64,000 bases of DNA from Druceiella hillmani (lineage: Eukaryota; Arthropoda; Insecta; Lepidoptera; Hepialidae). Made by a program: the position numbers and the translations under genes. Where the stretch lies: positions 15,692,001 through 15,756,000 of the forward strand of contig JAYKKI010000039.1 of assembly GCA_039881145.1 (NCBI GenBank), in the 5' to 3' direction. Positions 11,946-23,237 of the stretch are shown piece by piece (position 1 is the stretch's first letter; every line of letters starts with the position of its first letter). The notes beneath the pieces are model-generated. The model was not told where the DNA came from. It worked only from the letters and a program-made list of their open reading frames with translations, and did not search any database.

Positions 11946-12335
11946 ATTACTTACAAAATCAAACGACAATGAGACTAAAGTGTATTCCGATCATTTTTAT
12001 AGATAACTTTATTTTAATGTATAAAGCCCATGGCTATTGTCCGTTGTTGTTGAGAAATTAAACCATTAACAAAAATTAACAAAATTGCTATAAGTAGTAA
12101 ACTTAACTAATAATTTGTCTATCTCTCTTTTAATAAGATATAAATATAATAATTAACATGAGAAAATTGAGATAACTCAGCGATGATTTTTATGTCGGTA
12201 TTTATGTCCGATAGAATATAAATAAATAAATGTCTGATAAAAAACTGATATTCAACACCATGATTTGAGGGACACAAAAATGATAACCAAGTGTGACATA
12301 TAATTTTTATTGTGTCCTATAACATAATCTTACGC
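11946..12335. other. Unassigned AT-rich sequence
   Basis: Nothing recognisable between the satellite and the next foldback copy. Confidence 0.4.
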
Positions 12336-12527
12336 ACAATTAAATGAAACTACGTGATGTAATATTATTTCTACTTTCTTTAAGTTCTTTACCACGACCT
12401 AGGTTTCGTTGTATTACAACATCTTCAGGTGGGATATTAGCAAAGATCTTTGTTAATAGCCCACCTGAAGATTCAGTTAATTGTGAATAATGAATTTCTA
12501 CAAAATTAACGCCAAATATATTCAATA
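12336..12527. mobile_element. Foldback element, copy 2, left end truncated
   Basis: The left arm starts at CACAATTAAATGAAACTACG and lacks the outer TTGAATATATT block. The centre is ATCTTCAGGTGGGATATTAG. The right arm returns through AATAGCCCACCTGAAGAT, skips most of the inner arm, and ends with the full outer terminus (ACAAAATTAACGCCAAATAT). The 61-codon minus ORF here is an arm reading. Confidence 0.85.
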
Positions 12528-12761
12528 ATCTTACGGGTTAGTTATGTTAACCTTTATAACTATTTTCTGACCGTATTTACTATATATAATCATTTGATCT
12601 GTAACCAAGAGGATATGAAATCACTTGACAGGGATGACTACTATTTTCTCGAGTTTTCTGAATTTTGAGAACGCAAGAAGGACTTTAGGTTATAAAGGTA
12701 CGCGCACGAATGTGACACTAGACATGGTATAAATATAATTATATAGAATGTGTGTCGCTAC
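12528..12761. other. Unassigned AT-rich sequence
   Basis: Short gap with nothing recognisable. Confidence 0.3.
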
Positions 12762-13123
12762 AATACGGTAGTTGACTCATTCTAAATTTTGATATTTTTC
12801 GTACAATATTGTGAAATATAAGTTAATTAAAAACCAGTCTTAAAAAAATTCAAAAATTGATTGAAAAATAAGCCAGGCTTCTAAATTTGAAGACACGGAT
12901 AGAGTTGGGTATATGCCTGTCTCTTTTTCTCTCGTAGAATATAATGTGCAATATTAAAAATGACCTCACAACACAGTATTGCCGTCCTTCTCTAAAGGTT
13001 AAATTTAAACTTTTATAATTCGGTCAATTTTTAAGATTATTAAAAAAATTGTTCACTCTTCATTGGCTTGTACCTTGAAATTATGATTAATGAAATAAAA
13101 AAAATTTAGTCAAATACCCAATT
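12762..13123 (+). mobile_element. 360-bp dispersed element, copy 2
   Basis: Starts AATACGGTAGTTGACTCATT and ends CAAATACCCAATT. It contains CCTCACAACACAGTATTGCC and CTTGTACCTTGAAATTATGA, both shared with the copies at 18983 and 28834. The ends form an imperfect inverted repeat. No ORF is common to the copies. Confidence 0.85.
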
Positions 13124-13698
13124 ATTTCTGCGCTCTTTATATATACACAGTTGTCTCGTGACTCAATTTATATCAGGTCACAGTTGGTAAACGTCATGTT
13201 GCAAATATCGCTTTAGATATAGACTAATAAATAAATTAAGCGACTAAAATCTTAACTCTTATCAAAATTTTAGTCAAAGTATAAATGGGACTTCCTCTTT
13301 TTTCGCGTTTTTATTAATTCATTACTGCATTGTATCATGGTATTGCATTAACTTAAGTTTTGAACTTTTGTATTAATTTCTGCAATTGCAATTTCCAATC
13401 TAAAATTTACAGACGAAGTGCAATCATTTCATTTCAGGGGAAAGAGAAAGAAGTCTGTCTCTATACTATATCGTTGTCCTTTATACACATTATTACTCTG
13501 TGACAAGTTCGTTCGATACAACTATTACTTGCAATATCAGCGAATGTTTAAAACACGAAGCATCTGCAGCCTGAGCACATTTTTGCACGCTATAAAGATC
13601 GCAATGCAGAAAAATCTCTGCACTGAAGTTCTTCATATAATAATCTGACTCATCTACGTTGTAATATAGAAATAAGCATATATTTTATATTACAACTA
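13124..13698. other. Unassigned sequence
   Basis: A 76-codon plus ORF (13418-13648) was looked at and not recognised. It has no supporting signal. Confidence 0.35.
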
Positions 13699-13957
13699 TT
13701 GAATATATTTGGCGTTAATTTTGTAGAAATCCATTAAGTTTTTTACCACGACTTAGGTTTCGTTGTATTACAACATCTTCAGAGGCTAATAGCAAAGATC
13801 TTAAGATAGAAGAATCTTTGCTAATAGCCCACTTGAAGAAGAATCTTTGCTAATAGCCCACCTGAAGATGTTGTAATACAACGAAACCTAGGTCGTGGTA
13901 AAGAATTTAAAGAAAGTAGAAATAATACTACATCACGTAGTTTCATTTAATTGTGAA
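13699..13957. mobile_element. Foldback element, copy 3, with rearranged centre
   Basis: Full left terminus (TTGAATATATTTGGCGTTAA), but the left arm lacks the ACTACGTGATGTAGT block. The centre repeats AGAATCTTTGCTAATAGCCC twice (around 13806 and 13841), a small local duplication at the hairpin tip. The right arm is complete to TTTAATTGTGAA. Confidence 0.85.
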
Positions 13958-14397
13958 TTACAATTATTGGTTAAGAATTTTCCACAAATACGGTAGCTCA
14001 CCTGGAACTATTTTGAAGCTGGGCATGGAAAATTTGACTGGGATGGCGTGAGCGCAGTTTTAAAAAAAGGCAGATTGCAAAGATTCGGACGAACGAACAA
14101 TTTTTAAAAGCAATGAAGAAAATCGTTCACAATATAATCATACCGAATTTGGACCCCGAAAAAATAAGAAGTAAACAAAATAAATATATCTGGTTTCAGG
14201 AGCACCTTTCCATCCACCAAGTCATATGAACTCATAACGATCCTAGAAAATAATGCCAAATTATCGTGTTTGTTTTCAACTACGTACCCGTATAAAAATA
14301 GGTGAACTTCATTGAAACTTTTGCAGTACAATATTATTTGCGACCGTAAATAAATTTGGAAATAACTTCTACTGTAAGAAATTTTTGGGATCGAATG
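13958..14397. other. Unassigned sequence
   Basis: A 75-codon minus ORF (14104-14331) was not recognised; no repeat identified. Confidence 0.35.
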
Positions 14398-14431
14398 TAG
14401 CGTGTATGTGTGTATGTGTGCGTGTGCGTAT
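14398..14431. repeat. (GT)n-like microsatellite
   Basis: Short imperfect GTGTGTATGTGTG-type run. Confidence 0.75.
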
Positions 14432-14640
14432 ACTTAAGAGAGTGGCATCGATTTGGCACTGATTATGAAAATCTCTAAGAGTAGCGGAACTTTTTAAATT
14501 TATTTGTGTTCGGAAATGGTATGTGCCGTAAAAATCGCAACCGAGTAGCCGTATTTTTATTATTTAATGATTTTCAATGCTTTTCTATTAACTTGTTATT
14601 TAAAGTCGTTAATTTTTTTTATTAAAAACTTTTTGTTTTT
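14432..14640 (+). repeat. Dispersed repeat fragment, partner at 40866-41080
   Basis: GGCATCGATTTGGCACTGAT followed by AAAATCTCTAAGAGTAGC corresponds to AGCATCGATTTGACACCGAT and AAAATCTCTAGCAGTAGC near 40889. Both run on into a GTTATTTRAARTCGKT-type block, with a weakly similar T-rich block after it. The type of element is unknown. Confidence 0.55.
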
Positions 14641-14994
14641 GCCGTTTGACAAACGGGTTAATTTACGAAATTGTAAAACATAAGTAAAACTTAAACCTTT
14701 CGAGAGACTGATAAGGCCCAACCTCAAATACATTAGATTGTATTAGCCCTAAGTTATTGTCATACACAATTATGATTTTGTGAAATAAACATTTACAAAA
14801 CGGTAAAATGTATCTTGTTTATTAAATAAAAAGTTTCAAAAAATATGAAAACTTGGTTTTATTTTATAACGAAATATTCCAGAGCTTTTGTGAACCTTTT
14901 ACAAAAGTTATTGAGTTTATTATCCACTTTTGGCTCACGTGTAACTGATTTTTCGTGCCATTTCTCGTTTTAGGTGTACTATGAAAAGGCGCGA
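14641..14994. other. Unassigned AT-rich sequence
   Basis: Nothing recognisable. Confidence 0.35.
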
Positions 14995-15440
14995 TAGTTT
15001 ACATATAACTCACTCAGAGTAGGGATTCCATATTTTTTGCAATTACTAAGGGACAGTTGGTGATAAAGTGAAATAAATACAAAATTCCACTGCGCAATAT
15101 GGAACAAAAAGAAAAACAAAGAAATTTTCTTTTTATGTTGCTATAGTTTACACATCATTCACTAAGAGTAGGGTTGCCATATTTTATGCACTTACTAAGG
15201 GACAGTTGTTGATAAAGTGAAATAAATACAAAATTCCACCCTGTAATAGGGGACAAAAAGAATACAGCGAAATTTTCTTTTTTATGCCGCTATAATTTAC
15301 ACTTCACGCGCTCAGAATAGGGTTGCTATATTTTTTGCACTTACTGTGGGACAGTTGGTGATAAAGTTAAATAAATACAAAATACTACTGTGTAATAGGG
15401 GACAAAAGAAAACAAATAATTTTTTTTTCATTGCCTAATA
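14995..15440. repeat. 149-bp tandem array, three copies
   Basis: GGGACAGTTG occurs at 15050, 15199 and 15348 (the third copy reads GTGGGACAGTTGG). Each unit shows GTTTACA or equivalent, ACTCACTCAGAGTAGGG-like text, ATAAATACAAAAT and a poly-A/T block. Related words (ACGGGACAGC, TTACTAAAACCAGGG) appear at 15640-15700, so a diverged fourth piece may exist. Confidence 0.85.
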
Positions 15441-16379
15441 TAATTAGTCTAAAATCACTGTTAATATTTTCTTCGATATGAAGTTTAGGTTTAAAATTTT
15501 AGGGAAGCTAAGGCTTAGGTAGAACACAAAGCGTATTTTCATTTTTATTGCATTTTCATGCCGACCATTGGTCACTCATCATTGACATACGAATGCGTGT
15601 TTTAGTTATGCGGCCTTGCTCGCTATGAATTCCAAAAAATACGGGACAGCTGTTATCAAGACAAGACATTTAAATTATTACTAAAACCAGGGTACGTCCC
15701 AGTAAATACGAGACATCTGGCAAAGCTAACACCGACACACGTGTTCACAAAACGGTTGACGCAACATTGATCATAATTTCGTAATAAATGTATTTAAAAT
15801 AATTATAAAAAATATATTTGAAGCGAAGTTTCGTAACGCAGGCTTCAAGATGCGGAGTCAACATAGACAAACTTATCGTGACGGAAGTGACGTCACTCTT
15901 AGGCTGCGCGTATAAACATATTGATACGGAAGGTACGCGTGGGTATCTACAGCGCCCGATCCGTGTTCCCTTTCCGCTGTTTAACCGAAATGGCTCGCGT
16001 TCTCCTTTCATCTGTTTCTTTCTTACAGGAATTATACGTGACACAGAGGGTTTTTCAATCTTATTGCATTCTTATGCCGCACAATAAACATGTGCTCAAA
16101 CGTAATACCTTATTTAATTTGAGGATTATATAATCATTTTAAGATTATAGTAATAGGGATGAATCATGTAATAGTGTTAGTACAAATCATATAATGGTTC
16201 TGGCAGATATCTTTCATATTTTTTGAAGTATTACTTCTTTACGCACGCTTGATTTGGGGAGTAAGCTGGTGAATGCGTGACGAGAGCGTTACGAAAATTG
16301 TGATCGGGCGAGGCGAACGGAAGTTGAGATGGAGATATAAGTTAGTAAAGACAGAAAGAGAGAGAATTATGTTTCATGT
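15441..16379. other. Unassigned segment with a GC-richer island and overlapping small ORFs
   Basis: Between about 15820 and 16050 the base composition is less AT-rich. Three ORFs of 70-99 codons overlap (15745-16044 minus, 15818-16087 plus, 15921-16133 plus). An ATG in good context lies near 15989 (CGAAATGGCTCGC), and a pyrimidine-rich CTGTTTCTTTCTTACAG resembling a splice acceptor lies at about 16010-16027. I recognise none of the products and cannot choose between frames. It could be a small exon or an old repeat. Confidence 0.3.
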
Positions 16380-16560
16380 ATTACTGTAGGGACAAGATAG
16401 GGAGGTGCGAGCACACATTTTCTTTCTCTCTTTCTCTCATAGCCAGTTATGTTTCGTATATCTAAGACACAGTGCAAGCCTATTATCTGTATCACACTAT
16501 AGGAGCAAGAGAGAGCAGTGCGCGCGCACATTTTCTTTCTCTCTTCTTCTCATAGCCAGT
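16380..16560. repeat. Direct duplication of about 62 bp, spaced 112 bp
   Basis: CACATTTTCTTTCTCTC and TCTCATAGCCAGT occur at about 16412-16448 and again at about 16529-16560, each preceded by TAGGRRCAAGA-type sequence. Confidence 0.75.
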
Positions 16561-16567
16561 GCATGAA

Positions 16568-16570
<3 letters not shown>

Positions 16571-16637
<67 letters not shown>
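16571..16637. repeat. (AT)n microsatellite
   Basis: AT dinucleotide tract of about 65 bases. Confidence 0.95.
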
Positions 16638-16640
<3 letters not shown>

Positions 16641-18982
16641 TCAGTAGTTCGTTTGCGAGTTTGCTAGCGTTACGCGAAGAGTGATTTTTGATTATTTTGT
16701 AATTTTATTTCGTTCTTGAACAATTTTATAAATTATTATTTTGTTCAATACATTAAATATTCTACATTTAAAGTGAATAAAATTGTAAATTCATTTTAAA
16801 GTTCATATTTTGTGAATTTGAAGTTTTACTTCAGTCTTCAATAATTCTATAATTTATTATTATTGCGTTTCGTTTATGAAAAAGAACTGAGAGAAAGAGT
16901 GAGCTTAAGAAACTTCGCTTCTGTCATGCGTCCACTCACCAACACACCCGTTTTTTGGACAGAAACCGCAAATGGTTCAATTATTTATGTCTACAGCGAA
17001 AGTATTTTAACTACTCCATTTTTACTCAAATTTCTTGCTCAATTTCTGAGATTTATTCAAATTTGATGTTACAGACATGGCGTGGTTGTAATTAAATCAT
17101 TTCTTGATTTCACATGAAGAAAAAGGGGGGGAAAAAAGTAAAGGTTTATAAAGAAATAGTTAGATCCTGTTAATGGAATCTAGACAGAATGTAATATAAT
17201 AAAAAAAAGTTAAAGTGACATGCATGATGCAAAAAGTAAGAGCGCGTGAAGAAAAAGTGGTGTAATCGGTCCAGTGCATGCGAATTTTTCAATATATAAA
17301 AGTTTCATCAAACTTTTTGTTCTGAGAAAGTTTCAGCAAATTATATTTTTGGAGTATTAAGTTTTAATTACTCTGATTCACTATATCTATGGATCAGGGG
17401 ACAACAAATATTTATTTTTTGTTAACAAAATTTAACCAAACTTTTGAAGCACAGGTTAAAACTATTAAGAACATTCCAAATTAGCTGCCCGTCCCGGCTT
17501 TGTCGGGCAAAATAGGACCATCACTGCATTTTGTTTCATTTACTTTTTTGTAATAATTATGTAAGGTTAGCAATGTTCCAAATTGCTGAAATAGTTATCT
17601 CTTTATTTCTGAGAGTCTGTCTGAAAGTCGAAGTCAAAATTTTCATATCTTCTAGTTCCGTAACACCCATATAATCTTCCACCTCCATTTTCATAATTGG
17701 ATTCCCAAAAATCCTTATTTGACGAGCTTATGAATAAAAGTCAGAAAGAACATATATCGGTATGAATAAAGTTCCAAGTTTGCAGGCTTTACAGTTCCGG
17801 AGATTTCGTGATGAGTCAGTCAGTGACATTCTAATATCAAGAAAAAAAATACGGAGAGTTATCACAAAGAGGAAATCGTTTGAGTACCTACAAAGGTAAA
17901 CTGTATTTATAAAAAATAGTTTGAATGTTATGAAAATTCCTTTTTGGTAGGCTTTATTTTTTTTTCTCTCAAAAGCAAACAAACCCTATTAACTCATCTG
18001 GTTGTCAGTCCGCAGGATAATTAAAAAAAAATGATTGCACCAATTATAATAAATTATAAAAAATAAGTATTTGATTGTCAATTTTACTGAGTGATTTTAT
18101 AATGTAACTTAAATAAATAATATTCTGTGTAAATTGGAAGTTGATTTTTTCTTTCAATGATACTTATTATTAATAAATATTATATATTAGTATAAAGTTA
18201 TACTGAATATGTTTTATAATTTCAATGGTTTTATCTCTATTTTTCACTTTATGTCTTTTTTGTACAAATAATTTTTCAGGTTTTATGTATTGGTGTACCT
18301 CACCTCTATAGAATTTGGAATACTGAAATTAAAATTAAGTATTCATCTTTAATATGGAATATAGGCGTAATTTTTTTTTTCAAAATAGTAAAACTATTTT
18401 TGGTATACATTTTTAAAAATATAGTTTTTTATTTATACATGTGTTATCTTAAACAACGAGCATGAATCTTACAATGGAAAAGGAAGTGAATTGTATAAAA
18501 CAGGAAATTTTGTAGTAATGAAATAGATAGAATTTTTTCTTCCAAACACTTTGGGTAGTTCTTTAACTTCAACTGAACAAAATAATAGTAAAGATACTTA
18601 AAAAAAATAATTAAAAATATCAATAATTTTAATACATTATGGAGTAATGCAACCAGAATATTGAATAATAAACAACATTTTTAGTATACTTTGGTATTTT
18701 TTTACTCATTTACTTGATATCTTTAAGATAATAAATTGAGTTTCTAGATAACTTTGGAATTTTTCTAATGACGATACTCGTGATGCATTTAAAAACGACT
18801 CATAATGCGGTGGAAACTTAGTCAAACTCTCATGTCTCGACGTATGATCTAAAAGACGAAGCGTAAAAGGATGTTCTTACAAAACGCCCTGCTGCTCCAA
18901 GAACCGAAAACATCCTCAAACGAATCTCAATCGAATTCCAATGCGTTATTATACAAATGATATTATGACACTTCCTAGCCAA
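16638..18982. other. Unassigned AT-rich sequence with two small repeat-like relics
   Basis: A hairpin with TGCCCG/CGGGCA arms lies at 17486-17509 (CCCGTCCCGGCTTTGTCGGG). This motif resembles text I recall from dispersed insect repeats. At about 17776-17830, GCAGGCTTTACAGTTCCGGA then GATTTCGTGATGAGTCAGTC also resembles a common insect repeat tail. Neither can be assigned to a named family. A 67-codon ORF (16863-17066) and an 84-codon minus ORF (17728-17982) were not recognised. Confidence 0.4.
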
Positions 18983-19351
18983 AATACGGTAGTTGACTCA
19001 TTCTAAATTTTGATATTTTTCGTACAATATTGTGAAACATAAGTTAATTAAAAACCAGTCTTGAAAAAAATGCAAAAATTAATTGAAAAATAGGCCAGTT
19101 GTAGGCTTCTAAATTTGAAGATACGGATAGAGTTGGGTATATTCCTGTCTCTTTTCCTCTCGTAGAATATATTGTGCAATATTAAAAATGACCTCACAAC
19201 ACAGTATTGCCGTCTTTTTCTAAAGGTTAAATTTAAACTTTTATAACTCGGTCAATTTTTAAGATTATTAAAAAAAATTTTCACTCTTCATCAGCTTGTA
19301 CCTTGAAATTATGATTAATTAAATTAAAAAAAATTAGTCAAATACCCAATT
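18983..19351 (+). mobile_element. 360-bp dispersed element, copy 3
   Basis: Same ends and body as 12762-13123: AATACGGTAGTTGACTCATT at the left, AATACCCAATT at the right. It includes TTGTAGGCTTCTAAATTTGA, which is partly lost in copy 2. Confidence 0.88.
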
Positions 19352-19590
19352 CGGGCAACCGTCTACAGGAGTTTTAGTGATATACAATTAATTTTATCAT
19401 TATTAGACTAATATTAATTATTTCATCAGTTATATTAAATACTACAATGCAAGAAGTATTTGTATTTTTTAATATAACTGGTGATACTTAAAGCCAGCCC
19501 TGCAGCGAAAGGGTTAACAATAACATATCGCTACACCATTAATGTTACAAAGTGAAACTAACTAACTAAACTTTTTAAAAACTCGTCCGA
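19352..19590. other. Unassigned AT-rich sequence
   Basis: Nothing recognisable. Confidence 0.3.
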
Positions 19591-19851
19591 TTAAAATATT
19601 TTTAACGAATACACAAGGAATAAGTTATTACCACTACTACGAAATACTTGCACAACCGTATATGTCTGAGGCCAATTACGTACGAAGTTTACCATCTCCT
19701 TGTTATTGCTGAATGGTCGGCCTTCATCTTCGCCTATTTCAGGGACCCAAATAATGGTAATAACAAGATGATGAACTGGGCCATAAGAGAGACGTTCAAT
19801 TGACTCATTTTCTCTTGGGTTATATTGGCAGTGTTGGATTTTTTGTTTCAT
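19591..19851 (-). CDS. Unrecognised 86-codon ORF
   Basis: The frame starts MKQKIQHCQYNPRENESIER and ends FLVYSLKIF. Its residue composition is more protein-like than other ORFs here, with charged and polar residues spread evenly (for example EIGEDEGRPFSNNKEMVNF). There is no signal peptide, membrane segment or motif that I can name. No splice-site pair or promoter is evident, and the neighbours are a dispersed element and AT-rich DNA. It may be a fragment of a retroposed or transposon gene, or chance. I give it a low probability of being a working gene. Confidence 0.2.
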   Translation of the reverse strand: MKQKIQHCQYNPRENESIERLSYGPVHHLVITIIWVPEIGEDEGRPFSNNKEMVNFVRNWPQTYTVVQVFRSSGNNLFLVYSLKIF

Positions 19852-20808
19852 GTTATGGGTTTTTGTCTTGTTTTGGCATTTTTTTTATTAAGGGTAGTCA
19901 AATATATTATATATTTGTTGTTTATAATATCGATGTATGCAATGTCTCTGTAATTTCATCGTGGTAGGCAAATTTTTTAACTAAATAAAAACAAGTATTA
20001 ACTTTATCTGAAAGGAATGTTTCATTGTTTCTTTAATGCATAACTCTAATATTGTCCCACTTGCAGGGATTCAACATTGTTACCTAAAAGTCATCCACAG
20101 ATGACCTTCAAAATATTCATGAATTTTCTGAATTTCTCCTAGTGTTAAATTAGTTTCTTAATGATTCATAATGATTGAGGCAAGCGACTGTATATTCAAT
20201 AATATCTCAAAGCAGAAGCGCATAGTTGATTTCAGAATGATGTCAGTTGCTTCAACATTTTTAATTGTCATAAAATACTTTGCATGGTGACACAGGTTAT
20301 ATATAAACTTTGTATAATAAATACAAAGCTTTTTCATACTGGGTACAATTATAAAAATCAAAAATATGTTAATGTTTCTATACGCATAATACAGGTGCAC
20401 CTAAATATATTCAACGATTTTCCCAAATAACTCGGCTTTTCACGAGTTCAATTTGTAAGAACTATTTTTACTTGTGAAAAACTTTATATAACACAAAGCT
20501 TATATACAATACTAATTATTGACTTCGTGTAATATTAACTATTGTTTTATTTTTCTCGATTTTCCCCTAGATTCGAAACAGTCATTCATTGTAATAAATT
20601 TCATTTCAGTCAGGAATTTATGTACATTTATAGACACCTAATAAGACCACAGAAATGACGCGATTGTCATGAGAATTGGTTTTTTCATTAGAAATGGCCT
20701 AAAAATAATATATGTAATTTGTATCGAACATACCAAATTATTTTTTATTTTTAAGTTACAGGAAATTTTAATCTCTTTTATAGCTAAGTCGAAGGTATCC
20801 TATAGTCC
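19852..20808. other. Unassigned AT-rich sequence
   Basis: An 80-codon minus ORF (20158-20400) was not recognised. No repeats identified. Confidence 0.35.
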
Positions 20809-21304
20809 CAATTAAATGAAACTACGTGATGTAGTATTATTTCTACTTTCTTTAAGTTGACCATGACCTAGGTTTCTTTGTGTTACAAAGTTATTCTCAG
20901 TATAACTTCCATTTAATTTTATTACATACACCGGAACATTTGCATTGTACAACCTCATATAATAACAATAATTGAATTTATTACCCTCACAAAAATACTG
21001 GTATATCGTATAACTCTCGGAAATATAATAAAACCTACACCACTCCCCTACAATAAACTCAATAACATAAGCAGTGGGAAAACCCACACAAACCCGTCTT
21101 CCGCTATTGTATTTGAAACATATAAATGCTGTTGGATGTTCCTAAGAGTTAATCTTTGCTAATAGCCCACCTGATTATGTTGTAATACAACGAAACCTAG
21201 GTCGTGGTAAAAAACTTATAGAAAGTAGAAATAATATTTATATCACGTAGTTTCATTTAATTGTGAACAAAGAATTTCTACAAAATTAACGCGAAATATA
21301 TTCA
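20809..21304. mobile_element. Foldback element, copy 4, with foreign insert between the arms
   Basis: The left arm (20809-20887) runs from CAATTAAATGAAACTACGTG to CTAGGTTTCTTTGTGTTACA and lacks the outer terminus. The right arm (about 21148-21304) runs from ATCTTTGCTAATAGCCCACC to ATTAACGCGAAATATATTC. Between them are about 260 bases with no match to any other copy; in the others the arms nearly meet at this point. Confidence 0.85.
20888..21141 (-). other. Captured segment with an open minus-strand frame
   Basis: The insert between the foldback arms is open on the minus strand for about 85 codons, from just after a TAG at 21142-21144, and continues without a stop into the left arm. It reads for example YNSGRRVCVGFPTAYVIEF and ISESYTIYQYFCEGNKFNYC, rich in aromatic residues and cysteine. 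It has no ATG near its start, so if coding it would be an exon or internal fragment. I do not recognise the protein. Possible sources are a host exon or another transposon. Confidence 0.35.
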
Positions 21305-21559
21305 GTATTCTATAGTGTAAAAGGCCACAAACATACTTTTCAAAATTTGGCCTCCACCTATGTCCTGGGCATTTTGACAATAAGAAAACTCACATTTTAC
21401 TTTAAAATGGAAATATTGTAACATTAAAAAAATGGTTTTGAACTAGTACTCACTGACGCAGTTCTCCACACCGTTTATCTTTATACTACTTAAATATGTT
21501 CTAGAATCTACACTATTATATTAAGAAATAAATTTGTCAGTTTTTTGTTTCTTTATCCG
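21305..21559. other. Unassigned AT-rich sequence
   Basis: Nothing recognisable. Confidence 0.3.
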
Positions 21560-21790
21560 TCTTACTTGACTTAAATTCAATCGCTCTTAAGCAGAGCATA
21601 AGGCTTCAACGAAGCTCCGCCAGCGGACTTTCAATACTCCAAACGACTTTTCCAATTTCTTAACCTCTTCCTCTACGATGTTTGTGATCTGTCTCTATTC
21701 CACTTCCTGTCTCTTCCCGAGAATATGTCTAAACCATCTTCAATTTCTCCTACTGATCTGTGTGGTTACGTCTTTTTCCCCTGTGGAATT
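21560..21790 (-). pseudogene. Possible LINE ORF2 C-terminal relic
   Basis: On the minus strand, around 21700-21755, a frame reads ISRRN, stop, RWFRHILGRDRKWNRDRSQ. This resembles the RRRxWRWxGHxLRR motif near the C-terminus of many non-LTR retrotransposon ORF2 proteins. Stops follow and no reverse transcriptase core is found upstream. The evidence is one short motif, so the call is tentative. The 61-codon plus ORF at 21678-21863 would be its shadow. Confidence 0.35.
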
Positions 21791-22492
21791 GCCGAGCTGT
21801 TTGTTTATGATTTGGCCAGATAATACGGAGGATAATACAGAAATTTTATCGGATATCAGTTGATGTAAACATGCAGACTCTTGTTAATCTCGGAAATTAC
21901 TTCCCATCTCTCACACTCATAAAACAACAAAACTTTTATATAAACATTAATTTCTGAAACTTGATGTATTTCTATTATAATATCCTCTGTATTATACCTT
22001 CATGATGATTATATATCACATAGAAACAGTGATAACGAGTGCAGAAAAATTAAAGAACAAAACTTCTTGATTGAACAGATTAAACCTTAAAAGGCCTATG
22101 AAAATAATATATAAAAGAATTATTTACTAACAAAAAGATCCACGTTGACTCAGTAGTTTAGGAGCTGATTATTATGGTAACAGTAGCGAAAGAACAGAAA
22201 AAACGGAGCTAACTAGGAACCCTGTTTTTACTGTCTACAATAATATTGAGAATTTAATCTCTATACCTCAAGAATAACGTACTTTTATATATTTTTATAT
22301 TATTATTATTATTTTACTTCTTACAATTTAACCTCTACATATAATCTATACTATTATAGAAGAAGGTTTGTTGGTTTTCGATGGACGCTATTTTCTGAAA
22401 CCACTAGATCGATTTTCATGAAATCCTCACTTAGGCATATACTTTAGTTCTTCAGGATAGAAACTAAATATTTAACAAACTACGTGTTATTG
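21791..22492. other. Unassigned AT-rich sequence with a repeat-like stretch
   Basis: Around 22340-22450, text such as CTATACTATTATAGAAGAAG, then GGTTTGTTGGTTTTCGATGG and GAAACCACTAGATCGATTTT, resembles a repeat tail common in insect genomes (recalled, not searched). The remainder is unassigned. Confidence 0.3.
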
Positions 22493-22693
22493 AATATATT
22501 TGTAGTTAATTTTGTAGAAATTCATTACTCACAATTAAATGAACGTGATGTAGTATTATTTCTACTTTATTTAAATTCTTTACCTCTACCTAAGTTTTGT
22601 CGTGTGACAACATCTTCAGGTGGCTAATTGCCCACCTGAAGATGTTGTAATACAACAAAACCTAGGTCGTGGTAAAGAATTTATATAAAGTAG
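22493..22693. mobile_element. Foldback element, copy 5, right end truncated
   Basis: Left terminus TTGAATATATTTGTAGTTAA, arm through GATGTAGTATTATTTCTAC, centre ATCTTCAGGTGGCTAATTGC, then the right arm back to AAAGTAGAAATAA where it stops. Confidence 0.85.
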
Positions 22694-22749
22694 AAATAAA
22701 GCTAACAAAGTGTAAGAGGTCACAATCTACAAAGTGAGGATTGCATGAA

Positions 22750-22911
22750 ATTTCTCACATCTTCAGGTGGGCAATTAGCAAATTATTCAGGTAGGGAAGA
22801 TGCTAATTGCCCAACTAATGATGTTGTAATACAACGAAACCTAGGTCGTGGTAAAGAATTTAAATAGAGTAGAAATAATACTACATCACGTAGTTTCATC
22901 TAATTGTGAAA
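22750..22911. mobile_element. Foldback element, copy 6, mainly the right arm
   Basis: Begins within the centre (CACATCTTCAGGTGGGCAAT) and continues through GATGTTGTAATACAACGAAA to ACATCACGTAGTTTCATCTA. It lies about 55 bases from copy 5 in a tandem-like pair. A second turn around 22785 (TTCAGGTAGGGAAGATGC) suggests an internal rearrangement. Confidence 0.8.
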
Positions 22912-23075
22912 AAAGTGCTTTAATTATAATTGTTTTACTTCATATACTTCGACATTAAACTAGATAAATTTTGCAAATGTATATTATAATTGACAAACTC
23001 CAATAATACTAAATGAATATTTTTTTAGACCGCTATTACGATATTTAAATATATCACTATTACGATATTATTTCC
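22912..23075. other. Unassigned AT-rich sequence
   Basis: Nothing recognisable. Confidence 0.3.
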
Positions 23076-23237
23076 ATGAATACTATTTTTGACGTAGACT
23101 ATGAAAATGCGGTAATGAGCGTCATGAAAAACGTTAATTTGGAAAAATGTAATAACTTGAAAAATGCTATTGATAGACATAAGAGCGATATTGCATTCAA
23201 TAAAGTATTAAGCCAAGCATTTTTATATACTTATTGA
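23076..23237 (+). CDS. Unrecognised 53-codon ORF
   Basis: Starts MNTIFDVDYENAVMSVMKNV and ends SQAFLYTY followed by TGA. The composition is soluble and helix-favouring (EKCNNLKNAIDRHKSDIAF), unlike the low-complexity frames around it. There is no signal peptide or known motif. No splice signals stand out. It could be an exon remnant or part of a decayed mobile gene. Confidence that it is a functional gene is low. Confidence 0.2.
   Translation: MNTIFDVDYENAVMSVMKNVNLEKCNNLKNAIDRHKSDIAFNKVLSQAFLYTY

Noticed and set aside
11750..11947. 65-codon minus ORF with periodic Tyr/Phe motif
   Set aside because: It is translation of the diverged edge of the 50-bp satellite.
15818..16133. Small gene with ATG in good context and acceptor-like CTTTCTTACAG
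   Set aside because: Three overlapping frames compete, none is recognisable, and no donor partner for the acceptor was found; kept only as an unassigned segment.
20812..21087. 91-codon ORF as a complete small gene
   Set aside because: It has no ATG start (the first codon is GTG) and its C-terminal third is foldback-arm sequence; only the insert part is of interest.
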